Below the pieces are notes generated by a model. That model made no database searches. It saw only the letters and a list, made by a program, of their open reading frames with translations, and was not told the origin of the DNA. A program made the position numbers and the translations under genes. From NCBI GenBank assembly GCA_002254845.1, contig NKPT01000037.1, forward strand, positions 1 to 33,731: DNA of 33,731 nucleotides, in the 5' to 3' direction. Source of the stretch: Chloracidobacterium sp. CP2_5A. GTDB lineage: Bacteria > Acidobacteriota > Blastocatellia > Chloracidobacteriales > Chloracidobacteriaceae. This document shows, one piece after another, positions 17,462-26,992 of this stretch (positions are counted from its first letter, which is position 1; every line of letters begins with the position of its first letter).

Positions 17462-18670
17462 CTATGAAGTCTCGACAACGTAATCCATCGTTTCGAGGTC
17501 GCGGTCAACCACGTCGGGCTGCCCGAAGAACTTGAGCCACAGGAAGCCGACCGTCCCCGCCGCAAGCGACGCCAGCAGAATCGTCATTTTTGACGCGCTT
17601 ATGGTGAGCGCGTCATTCGGAAAGGCCAGATTTGTGATGAAAATGGACATTGTGAAGCCGATGCCGCCCAGCAAGCCCGCGCCCAGCAGGTGCTTCCAGT
17701 TCAGGTCAAGCGGCATGCGACAGAGACCGATGCTTATGGCCAACACGCTGGCAAACACGATCCCGACCGGCTTGCCGATAAACAGCCCCGTAAAAATGCC
17801 AACGCCGTTGGCGCTGGTGATGAGCGACACCACATCCTGTTGAATGATGATGCCGGTGTTCGCCAGCGCAAACAGCGGCATGACGCCAAACGACACTGGC
17901 CACTGAAGCCACTTCTCAAGCCGGTGCGACGGCGAGGCCTCATCTTCCGCCTTCGGCGTGAATGGAATCGCGAAGGCCAGCAAGACGCCGGCAAGCGTGG
18001 CGTGAACGCCTGACTTGAGCATGGCAAACCACAGCCCGAGACCGACGAGCAAATAGGGCCAGACCCGCATGACGCGCAGCCGATTCAGGATAGTCAGCGC
18101 GGCGAAAATCGCCAGCGACGCGCCAAGGTAGTCCCACGCCAACGATCTCGAATAAAACAGCGCGATGACAATAATCGCGCCCAGGTCGTCAATAACCGCC
18201 AGCGCGGCCAGAAAGACCTTGAGCGACGCCGGCACGCGATCGCCCAACAGCGCCAGCACGCCCAGCGCGAACGCGATGTCGGTGGCCATTGGAATCCCAA
18301 TGCCGGGCTGCGTCACCGTGCCGTTGTTGAGCGTGAAGTGAATCGTCGCCGGAACGACAATGCCGCCCAGCGCCGCAAAAATTGGCAGCAGGGCGTGGCG
18401 AACGCTTGAGAGTTCGCCGACGCATAGCTCGCGCTTGAGCTCCAGCCCAATGAGCAGGAAGAACGCCGCCATCAATCCATCATTGATCCAGGCCTCAACC
18501 GGCAAGCCGCCGAGCTTGGCATGCCAAAAATGCAGATAGGCCTCCCCGCGCGACGAATTGGCAATGACCAGCGAGACCACCGTGCAGGACAGCAGCAACA
18601 CCCCGCTCGCCTGCCCGGAGGACAGAAAGCGCTTGAACGTCGGAGACAGTCGAATCTCTATGATGGGCAT
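17462..18670 (-). CDS. Na+/H+ antiporter NhaA
   Basis: The 402-residue inner-membrane protein exchanges sodium for protons in pH and salt balance. It shows the NhaA pattern: an amphipathic N-terminal segment, FFLLIGLELKRELCVGEL, GIGIPMATDIAFALGVLALL, the ion-binding Asp pair in AVIDDLGAIIVIALFYS, and GIGFTMSIFITNLAF near the C-terminus. About 11-12 helices are visible, normal length. It lies 117 bases downstream of nuoN on the same strand and just upstream of lipB. It might be an added gene of the complex I transcript or have its own promoter in that gap. Confidence 0.95.
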   Translation of the reverse strand: MPIIEIRLSPTFKRFLSSGQASGVLLLSCTVVSLVIANSSRGEAYLHFWHAKLGGLPVEAWINDGLMAAFFLLIGLELKRELCVGELSSVRHALLPIFAALGGIVVPATIHFTLNNGTVTQPGIGIPMATDIAFALGVLALLGDRVPASLKVFLAALAVIDDLGAIIVIALFYSRSLAWDYLGASLAIFAALTILNRLRVMRVWPYLLVGLGLWFAMLKSGVHATLAGVLLAFAIPFTPKAEDEASPSHRLEKWLQWPVSFGVMPLFALANTGIIIQQDVVSLITSANGVGIFTGLFIGKPVGIVFASVLAISIGLCRMPLDLNWKHLLGAGLLGGIGFTMSIFITNLAFPNDALTISASKMTILLASLAAGTVGFLWLKFFGQPDVVDRDLETMDYVVETS

Positions 18671-18787
18671 CGGGCGCGCTCCGCAGGAACGGCTTCTCCG
18701 TCCCTGAAATCGTTTCCGGTGTCAGGCAGACTCGCCAACCTTCAACCGAGGCGAGGCGGCGTCCACGAACAAGCGCGCCGCGCGTCG

Positions 18788-20374
18788 TCAGCGCAGCGCA
18801 ACCCCTGAACTCTGCGCGTAAATGGTCGTGATGCTCTGCGCGACAACATCCGCCACGTTGATGAGCGGCTGCGGGTAAACGCCAAAAAACAGCACAGCCG
18901 CCGCCGACAGCGTCATGGCGACCCGGACGCCCGGCGTCAGCAGGAGCGGCGCGGCGTCGGCGGCGCTTTCGCTCGGCGCGTTCAAAAACATCGCCCGCGC
19001 GAAACGCGCATAGTAGTAAAACGCCACCACCGCGTTGAGCACCGCGATCACGGCCACATACGTCAGCCAGGGATTCCCGCTGTCAATCAGCGAGCCGAAG
19101 AGCAGAAACTTGCCAACAAAGCCCGCCGTGGAAGGAATCCCGGCTAGCCCTAAAATGAAGATGAGCATAAGGACGGCAGCGCTGGGCGACTTGCTGAACA
19201 AGCCGTTCAGGTCATCCAGCTTTTCGCCGATGACGCCCTGCCGATGCAGCGCGATGATGACGGCGAAAACGCCCGTGTTCATCAGCGTGTAGGTCATGAT
19301 GTGGAAAGCGACCCCCTGGTAGCCCAGGTCCGTCCCCGACACGATGCCCAGCAGGATGTAGCCGGCATGGGCGATGCTCGAATAGGCCAGCAGGCGCTTG
19401 ACGTTGTCCTGCGTCACGGCGGCCAGATTGCCAACCGTCATGGTCAGCACGGCGACCACCGCGAGCATCGCCGCCCAGCCAGGGAGGCTTTCCATCTCGC
19501 GCAGCGGCCCCAGCATGAAAAGCAGCATCCGCGCCAACAGGACGTACGCCCCCGCCTTCGGCCCGACCGACATAAAGGCTGTAACGGTCGTCGGCGCGCC
19601 TTCGTAGGCGTCCGGGGCCCACATGTGGAATGGCACGGCGGCGATCTTGAAGAGCAGCCCAGCGGACACCAACGCCAGCGCCACAAAAAGCAGCAAGCGC
19701 GGATCGCCGGACTCGGACGCGCCGCCCTGGACGTAACCGGCGATTGTCTCTGAAATCAGCCCTAGGTTGGTGTGACCTGTCACGCCATAAACCAGCGACA
19801 ATCCGTAGAGAATGAGCGCTGATGAGAAAATCCCCATCAGGAAGTACTTCATCGCGGCCTCATTCGAGCGGCCGTCGCGCTTGAAGTAGCCAACCAGCAC
19901 GTAAACGCTCAGCGACATCAGCTCAAGCGAGACGAAAAGCGAAATGAGGTCGCCGCTCACGGCGACAAACATCATCCCCAGCGTCGAAAACAAAATCAGC
20001 GCGTAATATTCGCCCCGCTGCTCGCGCTCGAACTCCAGGTATTGGATCGAGTAGAGAATCGAGAACGCCGCCGCGACAATGAAGACAAAGCGGAAAACGA
20101 CCGACAGGCCATCAATGAACAGCATTCCGTAAAAGGCGCTTATCGGCAGCAGACTCGCCATCGTCGCCACCTGCTGCGCCAGCGCTACGGCCACAAAGGC
20201 CAGCCCGATTAGGCTGAAATAGGCCGTGATATGCTTTTTGCCGCGCGGCAGCGCCACATCCAGCGCCAGCGCCGCGCAGGCGAAGAGCGTCAGGATGATC
20301 TCCGGCATGATGAGCGCCGTATCGCGCAGCGTCGGAAGCGGAGGCAGTTCAACAAGCAATGGCAGCATAGTCAT
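18788..20374 (-). CDS. NADH-quinone oxidoreductase subunit N
   Basis: NuoN is one of three antiporter-like proton-channel subunits of complex I. The 528-residue product has about 14 hydrophobic helices. The functional Glu is in FVSLELMSLSVYVLVGYFKR, and the broken-helix Lys in FKIAAVPFHMWAPDAYEGAP. The following stretch TTVTAFMSVGPKAGAYVLLA is typical of NuoN. A second ATG stands two codons after the first (20368). It is the last gene of the nuo set here, 42 bases after nuoM. Confidence 0.96.
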   Translation of the reverse strand: MTMLPLLVELPPLPTLRDTALIMPEIILTLFACAALALDVALPRGKKHITAYFSLIGLAFVAVALAQQVATMASLLPISAFYGMLFIDGLSVVFRFVFIVAAAFSILYSIQYLEFEREQRGEYYALILFSTLGMMFVAVSGDLISLFVSLELMSLSVYVLVGYFKRDGRSNEAAMKYFLMGIFSSALILYGLSLVYGVTGHTNLGLISETIAGYVQGGASESGDPRLLLFVALALVSAGLLFKIAAVPFHMWAPDAYEGAPTTVTAFMSVGPKAGAYVLLARMLLFMLGPLREMESLPGWAAMLAVVAVLTMTVGNLAAVTQDNVKRLLAYSSIAHAGYILLGIVSGTDLGYQGVAFHIMTYTLMNTGVFAVIIALHRQGVIGEKLDDLNGLFSKSPSAAVLMLIFILGLAGIPSTAGFVGKFLLFGSLIDSGNPWLTYVAVIAVLNAVVAFYYYARFARAMFLNAPSESAADAAPLLLTPGVRVAMTLSAAAVLFFGVYPQPLINVADVVAQSITTIYAQSSGVALR

Positions 20375-20407
20375 ACTCGCGGCACCGTTCTCAAGCGTTC
20401 AGGTCTT

Positions 20408-20429
20408 GTTACGGGTTTAGTTACGGGTT
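20408..20429. repeat. 10-bp tandem duplication at the end of nuoM
   Basis: gttacgggtt occurs at 20408-20417 and 20420-20429, a 12-base period. The duplication spans the nuoM stop codon (20419-20417), so the last codons of nuoM and the start of the spacer are copies of each other. Confidence 0.8.
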
Positions 20430-22222
20430 GCCGTATCAGGCGCGCCCGGCGCGGCGGCTTTTTCCTCATCCGGCTTCCCCTGGTCGCCAAAATAGTTGGG
20501 GCGCATCTGCCGAACGACGACCTCCGTCGTGCCGTTGACAAAAGTCACAAGCGGCTTCGGATACACGCCAAAGACGATCATGGCGGCGACCAGCGGCGCG
20601 AGATACGCCCACTCGCGCGCGCTTAGGTCAGGCAAATCCGCGTTCTTCGGGTTCTTGACTGGCCCCAGAAACACTCGCTCATAGAGCCACAGCATGTAGG
20701 CCGCGCCCAAAATGATGCCCGTCGTTCCCCAGAACGCCCAGACGATATTGGCTTCAAACACGCCCCGCAGCCCAATGAACTCGCCCACAAAGCCGTTGAG
20801 CAGCGGCAGGCCAACGCTGGCCATCGTGGCAATCATAAACATTGCCGAAAAAGCGGGCATCGTATTGACAATGCCGCCGTACTCGGCGATCTGGCGCGTA
20901 TGCCGCCGCTCGTAAAGAATCCCGATCATGATGAACAGCGCCGCGCTCGTCACGCCGTGGCTCAGCATCTGGAGCGCCGCGCCGTTGATGCCGTTCGGGT
21001 TGAAGGCGAAAAGCGCCAGCATGGTCGTCCCCATGTGAGCGACGGACGAATAGGCGATGGTCTTTTTCATGTCCCGCTGCGCCAGCGCGACCATCGAGCC
21101 GTAAACAATCCCCAGAATCGCCAGCGTCGCCATGACCGAGGCGACCGTCGGATCCATGGCGGCGTCGGGGAACATCGGGAAGTTGAAGCGGATGAAGCCG
21201 TACGTGCCGATTTTGAGCAAAATGCCAGCCAGAATTGCCGAGCCGGCCGTCGGCGCTTCCACGTGAGCGTCCGGCAGCCACGTATGGAAGGGCACCATCG
21301 GCACCTTAATCGCCAGCGCCAGCGCGAAGCCCGCGAACAGCCACAACTGAAGCGATAGAGGCACCAGGGGCTTCCCCTGCCCGTCGCGCGCGCCGCCAAT
21401 CGCCTGCAGGGCGTAAATGTTGAATGTCCCCAGCGGCGCGGCCTCGGCGTCATAGCCTCCCCCGCCGGTCTGCGCGGCGCGCGCCACGCCGGCCCGGCGA
21501 GCGGCCTCGACGCCTTCCAAAACCATGCCGCGCATCGGGGCGTTGTTACCGACCACCGCCTCGACGGCCGCCTTGACCTCCGTCGGATACTTCGCCGCCG
21601 TTTCCGCCGCCGTGAAGTAGAACTTGAACACGGCGACCAGCATCAGCAGCGACCCGACCAGCGTGTAAACGAAAAACTTGATCGCCGAGTAAAGCCGCCG
21701 CTCGCCGCCCCAGATGCCGATGAGCAAGTACATCGGCACGAGCATGACCTCGAAAAAGACATAGAAAAGAAACAGGTCAGCCGCGGCGAACACGCCAATC
21801 ATAAACGACTGCATGATGAGCAGCAGCGCGTAGTATTCCTTGTGGCGCTTCTCGATATAGCTCCACGAGCACAGCGCCACAATCGGGCCAAGAAATGTCG
21901 TCAGCAGGACGAGCGTGAGCGCCAGCCCGTCCACGCCCATCTGATACTTGGCCCCGATCGCCGGAATCCAGTCGGCAGTCTCCATGTACTGCAAGCCGCG
22001 GGTCTCGTAGTTCCACAGCAAGACCAGCGGCAAGGAAGCCAGAAAGCAGACCGCCATCCAAAGCGTGGCGAACCGCTTGATGAGGTCAACGCCGCGCTTA
22101 TCGAAGAACAAGAGGATCAGCGCGCCGACCAACGGCAGCCACGTGACGAGGCTCAGAATGCCAATCGGACCGATAAAGAGCCGGGCCGGCTCCGCTGCCA
22201 AGAACATGTTGCTCAGTATCAT
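20417..22222 (-). CDS. NADH-quinone oxidoreductase subunit M
   Basis: NuoM is an antiporter-like proton-channel subunit of complex I. The 601-residue product carries the key Glu in FFEVMLVPMYLLIGIWGGE and the key Lys in AIKVPMVPFHTWLPDAHVEA, followed by PTAGSAILAGILLKIGTYGF. It is longer than the usual ~510 residues because of a hydrophilic insert at about residues 210-285, between two mid-protein helices, and a polar C-terminal tail. nuoL ends 41 bases upstream. Confidence 0.96.
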   Translation of the reverse strand: MILSNMFLAAEPARLFIGPIGILSLVTWLPLVGALILLFFDKRGVDLIKRFATLWMAVCFLASLPLVLLWNYETRGLQYMETADWIPAIGAKYQMGVDGLALTLVLLTTFLGPIVALCSWSYIEKRHKEYYALLLIMQSFMIGVFAAADLFLFYVFFEVMLVPMYLLIGIWGGERRLYSAIKFFVYTLVGSLLMLVAVFKFYFTAAETAAKYPTEVKAAVEAVVGNNAPMRGMVLEGVEAARRAGVARAAQTGGGGYDAEAAPLGTFNIYALQAIGGARDGQGKPLVPLSLQLWLFAGFALALAIKVPMVPFHTWLPDAHVEAPTAGSAILAGILLKIGTYGFIRFNFPMFPDAAMDPTVASVMATLAILGIVYGSMVALAQRDMKKTIAYSSVAHMGTTMLALFAFNPNGINGAALQMLSHGVTSAALFIMIGILYERRHTRQIAEYGGIVNTMPAFSAMFMIATMASVGLPLLNGFVGEFIGLRGVFEANIVWAFWGTTGIILGAAYMLWLYERVFLGPVKNPKNADLPDLSAREWAYLAPLVAAMIVFGVYPKPLVTFVNGTTEVVVRQMRPNYFGDQGKPDEEKAAAPGAPDTATRN

Positions 22223-22263
22223 GCCGTTCTTTCCTTAGTGAGCTTGCCGAACGCCGCCAGCCG

Positions 22264-24573
22264 TCAAGGCTGAGCCGCGCGACTGGTTTGCGGCGTCGGC
22301 GGGGGCGACGGCCGATCCGTCGGCATAAACAGCTCCTTGAAGAGCGGATAGCCCATCCCCGCGATGAAGAGAAAAATCCCCAGCGCCATCACCAGCGCGT
22401 AGTTCTGCATCAGGCCCGTCTGCACCGTGCGGAAGATGACTGAGCTGGCGCGAGCGAGCCACGCGAACAGGTTGACGATCGAGTCCACGACGAAATCCAC
22501 GCCCCACGCGCCGAGGCTGAGCTTCTTGAACGCGCCGACCAGGTACACATCAATGAACTCATCCCAGAACCACTTGCGGTAGCTGAGCGTGTAAAGCGGA
22601 CGCAGCGTCTGCGCGAGCTTTTCCGGCAACTCCGGGCGGATGACATAGAGAAAGTACGCCAGCCCCATCATGACCAGCGCCCAGACGACGCTCGCGCCGG
22701 CCAGCAGCCATTCCGTCCAGTTGACGCCGGCGACGGGCTTTTCGGGATAAAGCGTCGCGTCCATGACCGGCGCGAGCCAGTGATGCACATAGTTTGGAAA
22801 CGCTCCGCCGGTCAGCTCCTCGGAAACGCCCGCAAAGCCGGCCACGACGGCGAAGGCGCCCAAAACCATGAGCGGAAGCGTCATCACCAGCGGCGATTCA
22901 TGGGGGTGAAAATCCTTTGAGGCCGGCGCGTGATGACCGTCGCCATGATCCTCAGAATGGCCTTCCTGGAAGTCCGGACCCTCAAGAAATCGCTCCTTGC
23001 CAAAAAAGGTCAGGCACATCAGGCGCGTCATGTAAAAGGCCGTCACCCCGGCGGTGAGGAAGCCCAGCGCGTAGAGCGCGAGTCCAACCTCGTGGCTGAA
23101 AACCGGCGTATGCAGCGTCTTGGCGAGAATTTCATCCTTGCTGAAGAACCCGGCGAACGGGATGATGCCGCAGATGGCGAAGAGCGACAGCATCATCGTC
23201 GCGAAGGTAATCGGCATGTACTTCCTGAAGTTGCCGTAGTAGGTCATCTCCTGCTGGTGGCCGCTGGGCGAGCCGCCGTGGATGACGCTTCCCGAGCCAA
23301 GGAAGAGCTGCGCCTTGAAGAAGGCGTGCGTCACAACGTGAAAGACGCCCGCGACGAACGCCCCGACGCCGCACCCGACAAACATGTAGCCAAGCTGCGA
23401 TACGGTGGAGTACGCCAGCGCCTTCTTGATGTCGGTTTGCGTAATGCCAATCGTCGCGGCGACAAACGCCGTGGCAATCCCGATGACGGCGACCGTGAGC
23501 ATCGCCGTCGGCGCCCGCTGAAACAGCGGGTTGCAGCGGGCGACGAGATAGACGCCCGCCGTGACCATCGTCGCCGCATGAATGAGCGCGGAAACCGGCG
23601 TCGGGCCAGCCATGGCGTCCGGCAGCCACGTGTAAAGCGGTATCTGCGCGCTCTTGCCCGCCGCGCCGAGGAAGATCAACAGCGCGATGACGGTCAGCGT
23701 CCCAGTCGTGAAGCTCAGCGCCGCCAGTCCAAACGGCTCCTGCGGCAGCGCCTTCGCCATCGCCATTACGTCGGCATAGTCCAGCGTCCCAAAGACGGCG
23801 AAGGTCGCCATCATCGCCAGCATGAGGCCGAAGTCGCCAACGCGGTTCATCACGAAGGCTTTCTTCGCGGCGGTTCCGGCTTCCGGCTTCTTCAAGTAGT
23901 AGCCGATCAGCAGGTACGACGCCAGGCCGACGCCTTCCCACCCGACGAACGTCATCAGGAAGTTCGCGCCCAACACGAGGTTGAGCATCATGAACATAAA
24001 CAGGTTGAGATAGGCGAAGAAGCGGTGGAAGCTTGGGTCGCCGTGCATGTAGCCGATGGCGAACAAGTGGATGAAAAACGCGACGAACGTGACAAACAGA
24101 ATGTACAGCCCTGATAACTGGTCAAGCTGATAGGCCCACTTGACCGAAAACTCCGCCGTTTGACCGGCGCTCGCGCCCAGGGTCAGCCGCAGCGTTCCGC
24201 CGGGCATCCACTCAAACAGCGTCACGACGTAAGGCGTCGCCACGACTTCATGCGCCCCTTCTTTATGGTCGTCGGACTTGTGTTCGGGCGCTTCGCGCTT
24301 AGTATCCGTTTTTGCGTCATAGGCGACGCCCTGGCCCAGAATGCGCGCCTGCAGCTCGGCTTCGCGCTGCTTGGCGGCCGCCTGAACCTTGTTGTCGCGG
24401 GCGTGGCGGCTGAACTCATAAACGGCCGCCGCCGAGCAGACAAACGACGCCGCGACCATCGCGCAGGCGATCGCGCCGATGACCTTTTCGGAAAAGCCGA
24501 GCCGCTTGGCGAAAAGGCCGTTGACGATAAACCCCAGCAGCGGAAAAAATGGAACGAGCGCAACGAGATACAT
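22264..24573 (-). CDS. NADH-quinone oxidoreductase subunit L
   Basis: NuoL is the distal proton-channel subunit of complex I and carries the long lateral helix at its C-terminus. At 769 residues it exceeds the usual 610-650. Extra sequence is seen in a charged loop at about residues 55-125 (Lys, Glu, His and Ala rich) and in a His-rich loop at about 535-565 (GHSEDHGDGHHAPASKDFHP). Core features are intact: FVGWEGVGLASYLLIGYY (key Glu), GKSAQIPLYTWLPDAMAGPT (key Lys), and VSALIHAATMVTAGVYL. It begins 9 bases after the nuoK stop codon. The polar C-terminus is rich in Pro, Thr and Ser. Confidence 0.96.
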   Translation of the reverse strand: MYLVALVPFFPLLGFIVNGLFAKRLGFSEKVIGAIACAMVAASFVCSAAAVYEFSRHARDNKVQAAAKQREAELQARILGQGVAYDAKTDTKREAPEHKSDDHKEGAHEVVATPYVVTLFEWMPGGTLRLTLGASAGQTAEFSVKWAYQLDQLSGLYILFVTFVAFFIHLFAIGYMHGDPSFHRFFAYLNLFMFMMLNLVLGANFLMTFVGWEGVGLASYLLIGYYLKKPEAGTAAKKAFVMNRVGDFGLMLAMMATFAVFGTLDYADVMAMAKALPQEPFGLAALSFTTGTLTVIALLIFLGAAGKSAQIPLYTWLPDAMAGPTPVSALIHAATMVTAGVYLVARCNPLFQRAPTAMLTVAVIGIATAFVAATIGITQTDIKKALAYSTVSQLGYMFVGCGVGAFVAGVFHVVTHAFFKAQLFLGSGSVIHGGSPSGHQQEMTYYGNFRKYMPITFATMMLSLFAICGIIPFAGFFSKDEILAKTLHTPVFSHEVGLALYALGFLTAGVTAFYMTRLMCLTFFGKERFLEGPDFQEGHSEDHGDGHHAPASKDFHPHESPLVMTLPLMVLGAFAVVAGFAGVSEELTGGAFPNYVHHWLAPVMDATLYPEKPVAGVNWTEWLLAGASVVWALVMMGLAYFLYVIRPELPEKLAQTLRPLYTLSYRKWFWDEFIDVYLVGAFKKLSLGAWGVDFVVDSIVNLFAWLARASSVIFRTVQTGLMQNYALVMALGIFLFIAGMGYPLFKELFMPTDRPSPPPTPQTSRAAQP

Positions 24574-24582
24574 AAGCTGGCG

Positions 24583-24993
24583 TCACCACTTGAGCAAGTT
24601 GATTTCATCCGCCGCGATGGTCTCGCGGTTTCGGTAGAGCGCCAGCAGCAGCCCCAGCCCGAGCGCCGCCTCGGCCGCCGCGACCACGATCACGAAAATC
24701 GTCATGACGTGGCCGTTGTAGGCGTAAAGACCGCCTTGCGTCTGCCAGTAGCGGGCAAATGCGATGAAGTTTAGGTTGGCGGCGCTCAGCATCAGCTCAA
24801 CCGACATGAAGATGACGATGATGTTTCGCCGAATGAGCACGCCGCCCATGCCAAGGCTGAAAATGATGGCGCTCAACACCAGGAACTTCGAGGCGTCAAC
24901 TTCCTTGAGTCCCTGCACGTAACGCTCCATGAGCGAAGGCTCGGAGGCTTGCCGCGCAGCCCAGCTCGCCGCCAAAGCTAGAAAAGTCATCAT
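24583..24993 (-). CDS. NADH-quinone oxidoreductase subunit K
   Basis: NuoK is a small three-helix membrane subunit of complex I. The 136-residue product is longer than the common ~100, with about 33 extra N-terminal residues including a short hydrophobic segment. The two conserved membrane Glu are in FMSVELMLSAANLNFIAF and IVVAAAEAALGLGLLLALY. The longer start is supported by GGGAG eight bases before the ATG at 24993; an internal Met (MERYVQG) would give a more usual size. It sits 18 bases after nuoJ. Confidence 0.94.
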   Translation of the reverse strand: MMTFLALAASWAARQASEPSLMERYVQGLKEVDASKFLVLSAIIFSLGMGGVLIRRNIIVIFMSVELMLSAANLNFIAFARYWQTQGGLYAYNGHVMTIFVIVVAAAEAALGLGLLLALYRNRETIAADEINLLKW

Positions 24994-25011
24994 TTGGGTC
25001 GCTCCCGTCTC

Positions 25012-25596
25012 TCAGTCGTAGGTTTCTTCCTGTCTCCGGTCGCGCGCCAGCAGCACCGAGCCGACAATCGCCATCAGCAGCAACACGGAGGCGATCTCGA
25101 ACGGCAGCACCGCCCGCGTGTAAAGCGTCACGCCCAGCGTTTCGGTGTCGGCGGAAATCACGCCCGCCGGCGCGTTCGGGTCGGGCTTAGCATTCTCAAT
25201 CGCCATGCGGTCGGCGGAGGGTTTAGTCTTGAAGAAGCCGCCGCGCTGCTGCGTGTACGTCACGGCGCCCAGAATGGCCAGCCCGACCAGCGCGGCGATA
25301 AAAGCGCCGACCTTATCTTGCCGGTTGAACGGGTTCTCCACCTCGCTGCGCGTGTTGACCAGCATCAGCACAAAGAGAAACAGCACCAGAATGCCGCCGA
25401 CATACACCAGAATTTGCGCGCCGGCGACAAACTCGGCCCGGAGCAGCAAAAACAGCGCGCCCTTGGCAATCAGCGTTGAAATCAGAAACAATGCGCAGTG
25501 AACCGGGTTTCGCGCCGACACCGTGAAAACGGCTGCAAAAAGGGCCACCAGCGTCAGCATCCAGAAAAAGACGGCTTCCCAGCCAACGAGCAACAT
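25012..25596 (-). CDS. NADH-quinone oxidoreductase subunit J
   Basis: The 194-residue membrane subunit shows the NuoJ core: NPVHCALFLISTLIAKGALF, then AEFVAGAQILVYVGGILVLF (the conserved third helix) and FVLMLVN. Two further helices follow, separated by a polar loop of about 45 residues, and the protein ends with a short charged tail. Directly upstream is nuoH; the nuoI gene that usually lies between H and J is absent. Confidence 0.95.
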   Translation of the reverse strand: MLLVGWEAVFFWMLTLVALFAAVFTVSARNPVHCALFLISTLIAKGALFLLLRAEFVAGAQILVYVGGILVLFLFVLMLVNTRSEVENPFNRQDKVGAFIAALVGLAILGAVTYTQQRGGFFKTKPSADRMAIENAKPDPNAPAGVISADTETLGVTLYTRAVLPFEIASVLLLMAIVGSVLLARDRRQEETYD

Positions 25597-25630
25597 AATC
25601 GTTCTCCGTGCTTACGGCGCGGCAGCGCCC

Positions 25631-26992
25631 CTAGGCGGCCTTGACGCCCGGCGACAGCTTGACCTTGCGCGTGCTGACGGGAATCGTCGTCCGCTGGGCG
25701 CGCAGGTTGAAGCTCTTCGAGTTGCGGTTGATGGCGTTGAGCAGGGCGAGAATCGGAAACATCGAGAGCAGCCCGGCCAGCGTGAAAAAGAGCTTGCCCT
25801 GCCAATCCATTTGCAGCACGCCGCCCGCGGAGCGCACCAGGCCCAGCTCCTTGCCGACAATGAAGATGGTCGCCGTCAGCGCGATGTTGGCGAGCGCCGC
25901 GGGCATCAGCCACTTCCAGCCCAGCTCCATCAACTGGTCGTAGCGGTAGCGCGGGAACGTCCAGCGCATCCAGATGAACAAGTAAAGGATCGCGCCGCAT
26001 TTGATAGCGAAAGCCGTAACGCCCATCAGCGTCAGCGCCGCTTCCCGGTAGGCTTCAGGCAACCGCGCCGCGACCCAGTCCATGCCCGGCACGTACCACC
26101 CGCCCAGGTAAAGCGTCGCGCCAATCGCGGACACGACAACCATGTTGGCGTACTCGGCGATGAAAAAAATCGAGAAGCGAAAGCCGCTGTATTCCGTGTG
26201 AAAGCCGCCCACCAGCTCCGACTCGGCTTCCGCCAGATCAAACGGCGCGCGGTTGGTTTCCGCCACGACGGAAATGAGAAACACGATGAACGATGGAAAC
26301 AGAAACAGTACAAACCAGATGCCCAGACTGCGCTGCGCCTCGACGATGCCCTGCATCGAGAACGTCCGCGTGAAGATGAGCGCCGAGACGATCGTCAGCC
26401 CGATGGCGGCTTCATAGCTCACCATCTGCGCCGACGAGCGCAGCGCGCCCAAGAGCGGATACTTGCTGTTCGAGGCCCAGCCGCCCAGGATGATGCCCAG
26501 CACGCCAACCGACGACACCGACAGAATAAACAGCAGCCCGATGTTGATGTTGGTGATGCTCGCGTAGTGCGGCCCGTACGGCAGTACCGCCAGCACGATG
26601 AAGGCGCACACCATGCTGATGATGGGCGCGAGCGTAAACACCGTCTTGTCCGCCTTGAACGGAATCACATCTTCCTTGATGAGCAGCTTGATGCCGTCCG
26701 CCGCCGGCTGGAGCAATCCCAGCGGGCCGGTGCGGTTGGGTCCGACGCGCACTTGAATCCAGGCGCTTACCTTTCGTTCGGCGAGCGTCAGGTAGGCCAC
26801 CGCCGTCAGCACCACAACCAGCATGACGCCGATCTGAATCAGCGGCCACACAATGAAGTCGGCGACCTCGGTCGGCGCGAGGCTGGACGTTAGCCAAGCC
26901 GGCAGATAGGCGAAGAGCCGTTCCACCAGCGACTCAAGCCACTTCGGGGATGCGCTCAGCGCCAGCATCCACGGCCCTTGGGTCATCATCAT
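25631..26992 (-). CDS. NADH-quinone oxidoreductase subunit H
   Basis: NuoH forms much of the quinone chamber of complex I. The 453-residue product contains the signature [20 protein letters not shown], then [36 protein letters not shown] and the acidic loop [20 protein letters not shown] followed by FHTEYSGF. The N-terminus and C-terminus are extended compared with E. coli (325 residues), with a basic tail. The ATG overlaps the nuoD stop by four bases (ATGA), indicating coupling. No nuoG lies between D and H, unlike the E. coli order. Confidence 0.96.
   Translation of the reverse strand: MMMTQGPWMLALSASPKWLESLVERLFAYLPAWLTSSLAPTEVADFIVWPLIQIGVMLVVVLTAVAYLTLAERKVSAWIQVRVGPNRTGPLGLLQPAADGIKLLIKEDVIPFKADKTVFTLAPIISMVCAFIVLAVLPYGPHYASITNINIGLLFILSVSSVGVLGIILGGWASNSKYPLLGALRSSAQMVSYEAAIGLTIVSALIFTRTFSMQGIVEAQRSLGIWFVLFLFPSFIVFLISVVAETNRAPFDLAEAESELVGGFHTEYSGFRFSIFFIAEYANMVVVSAIGATLYLGGWYVPGMDWVAARLPEAYREAALTLMGVTAFAIKCGAILYLFIWMRWTFPRYRYDQLMELGWKWLMPAALANIALTATIFIVGKELGLVRSAGGVLQMDWQGKLFFTLAGLLSMFPILALLNAINRNSKSFNLRAQRTTIPVSTRKVKLSPGVKAA

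Noticed and set aside
22930-24114. 394-codon plus-strand open frame opposite nuoL
   Set aside because: Same reason: shadow of nuoL, low-complexity Arg/Gln/His-rich product, no ribosome site.
25523-26893. 456-codon plus-strand open frame opposite nuoH
   Set aside because: It is the complement of nuoH and adjoining genes. The product is rich in Arg, His and Gln with no domain, as expected for antisense frames in GC-rich DNA.
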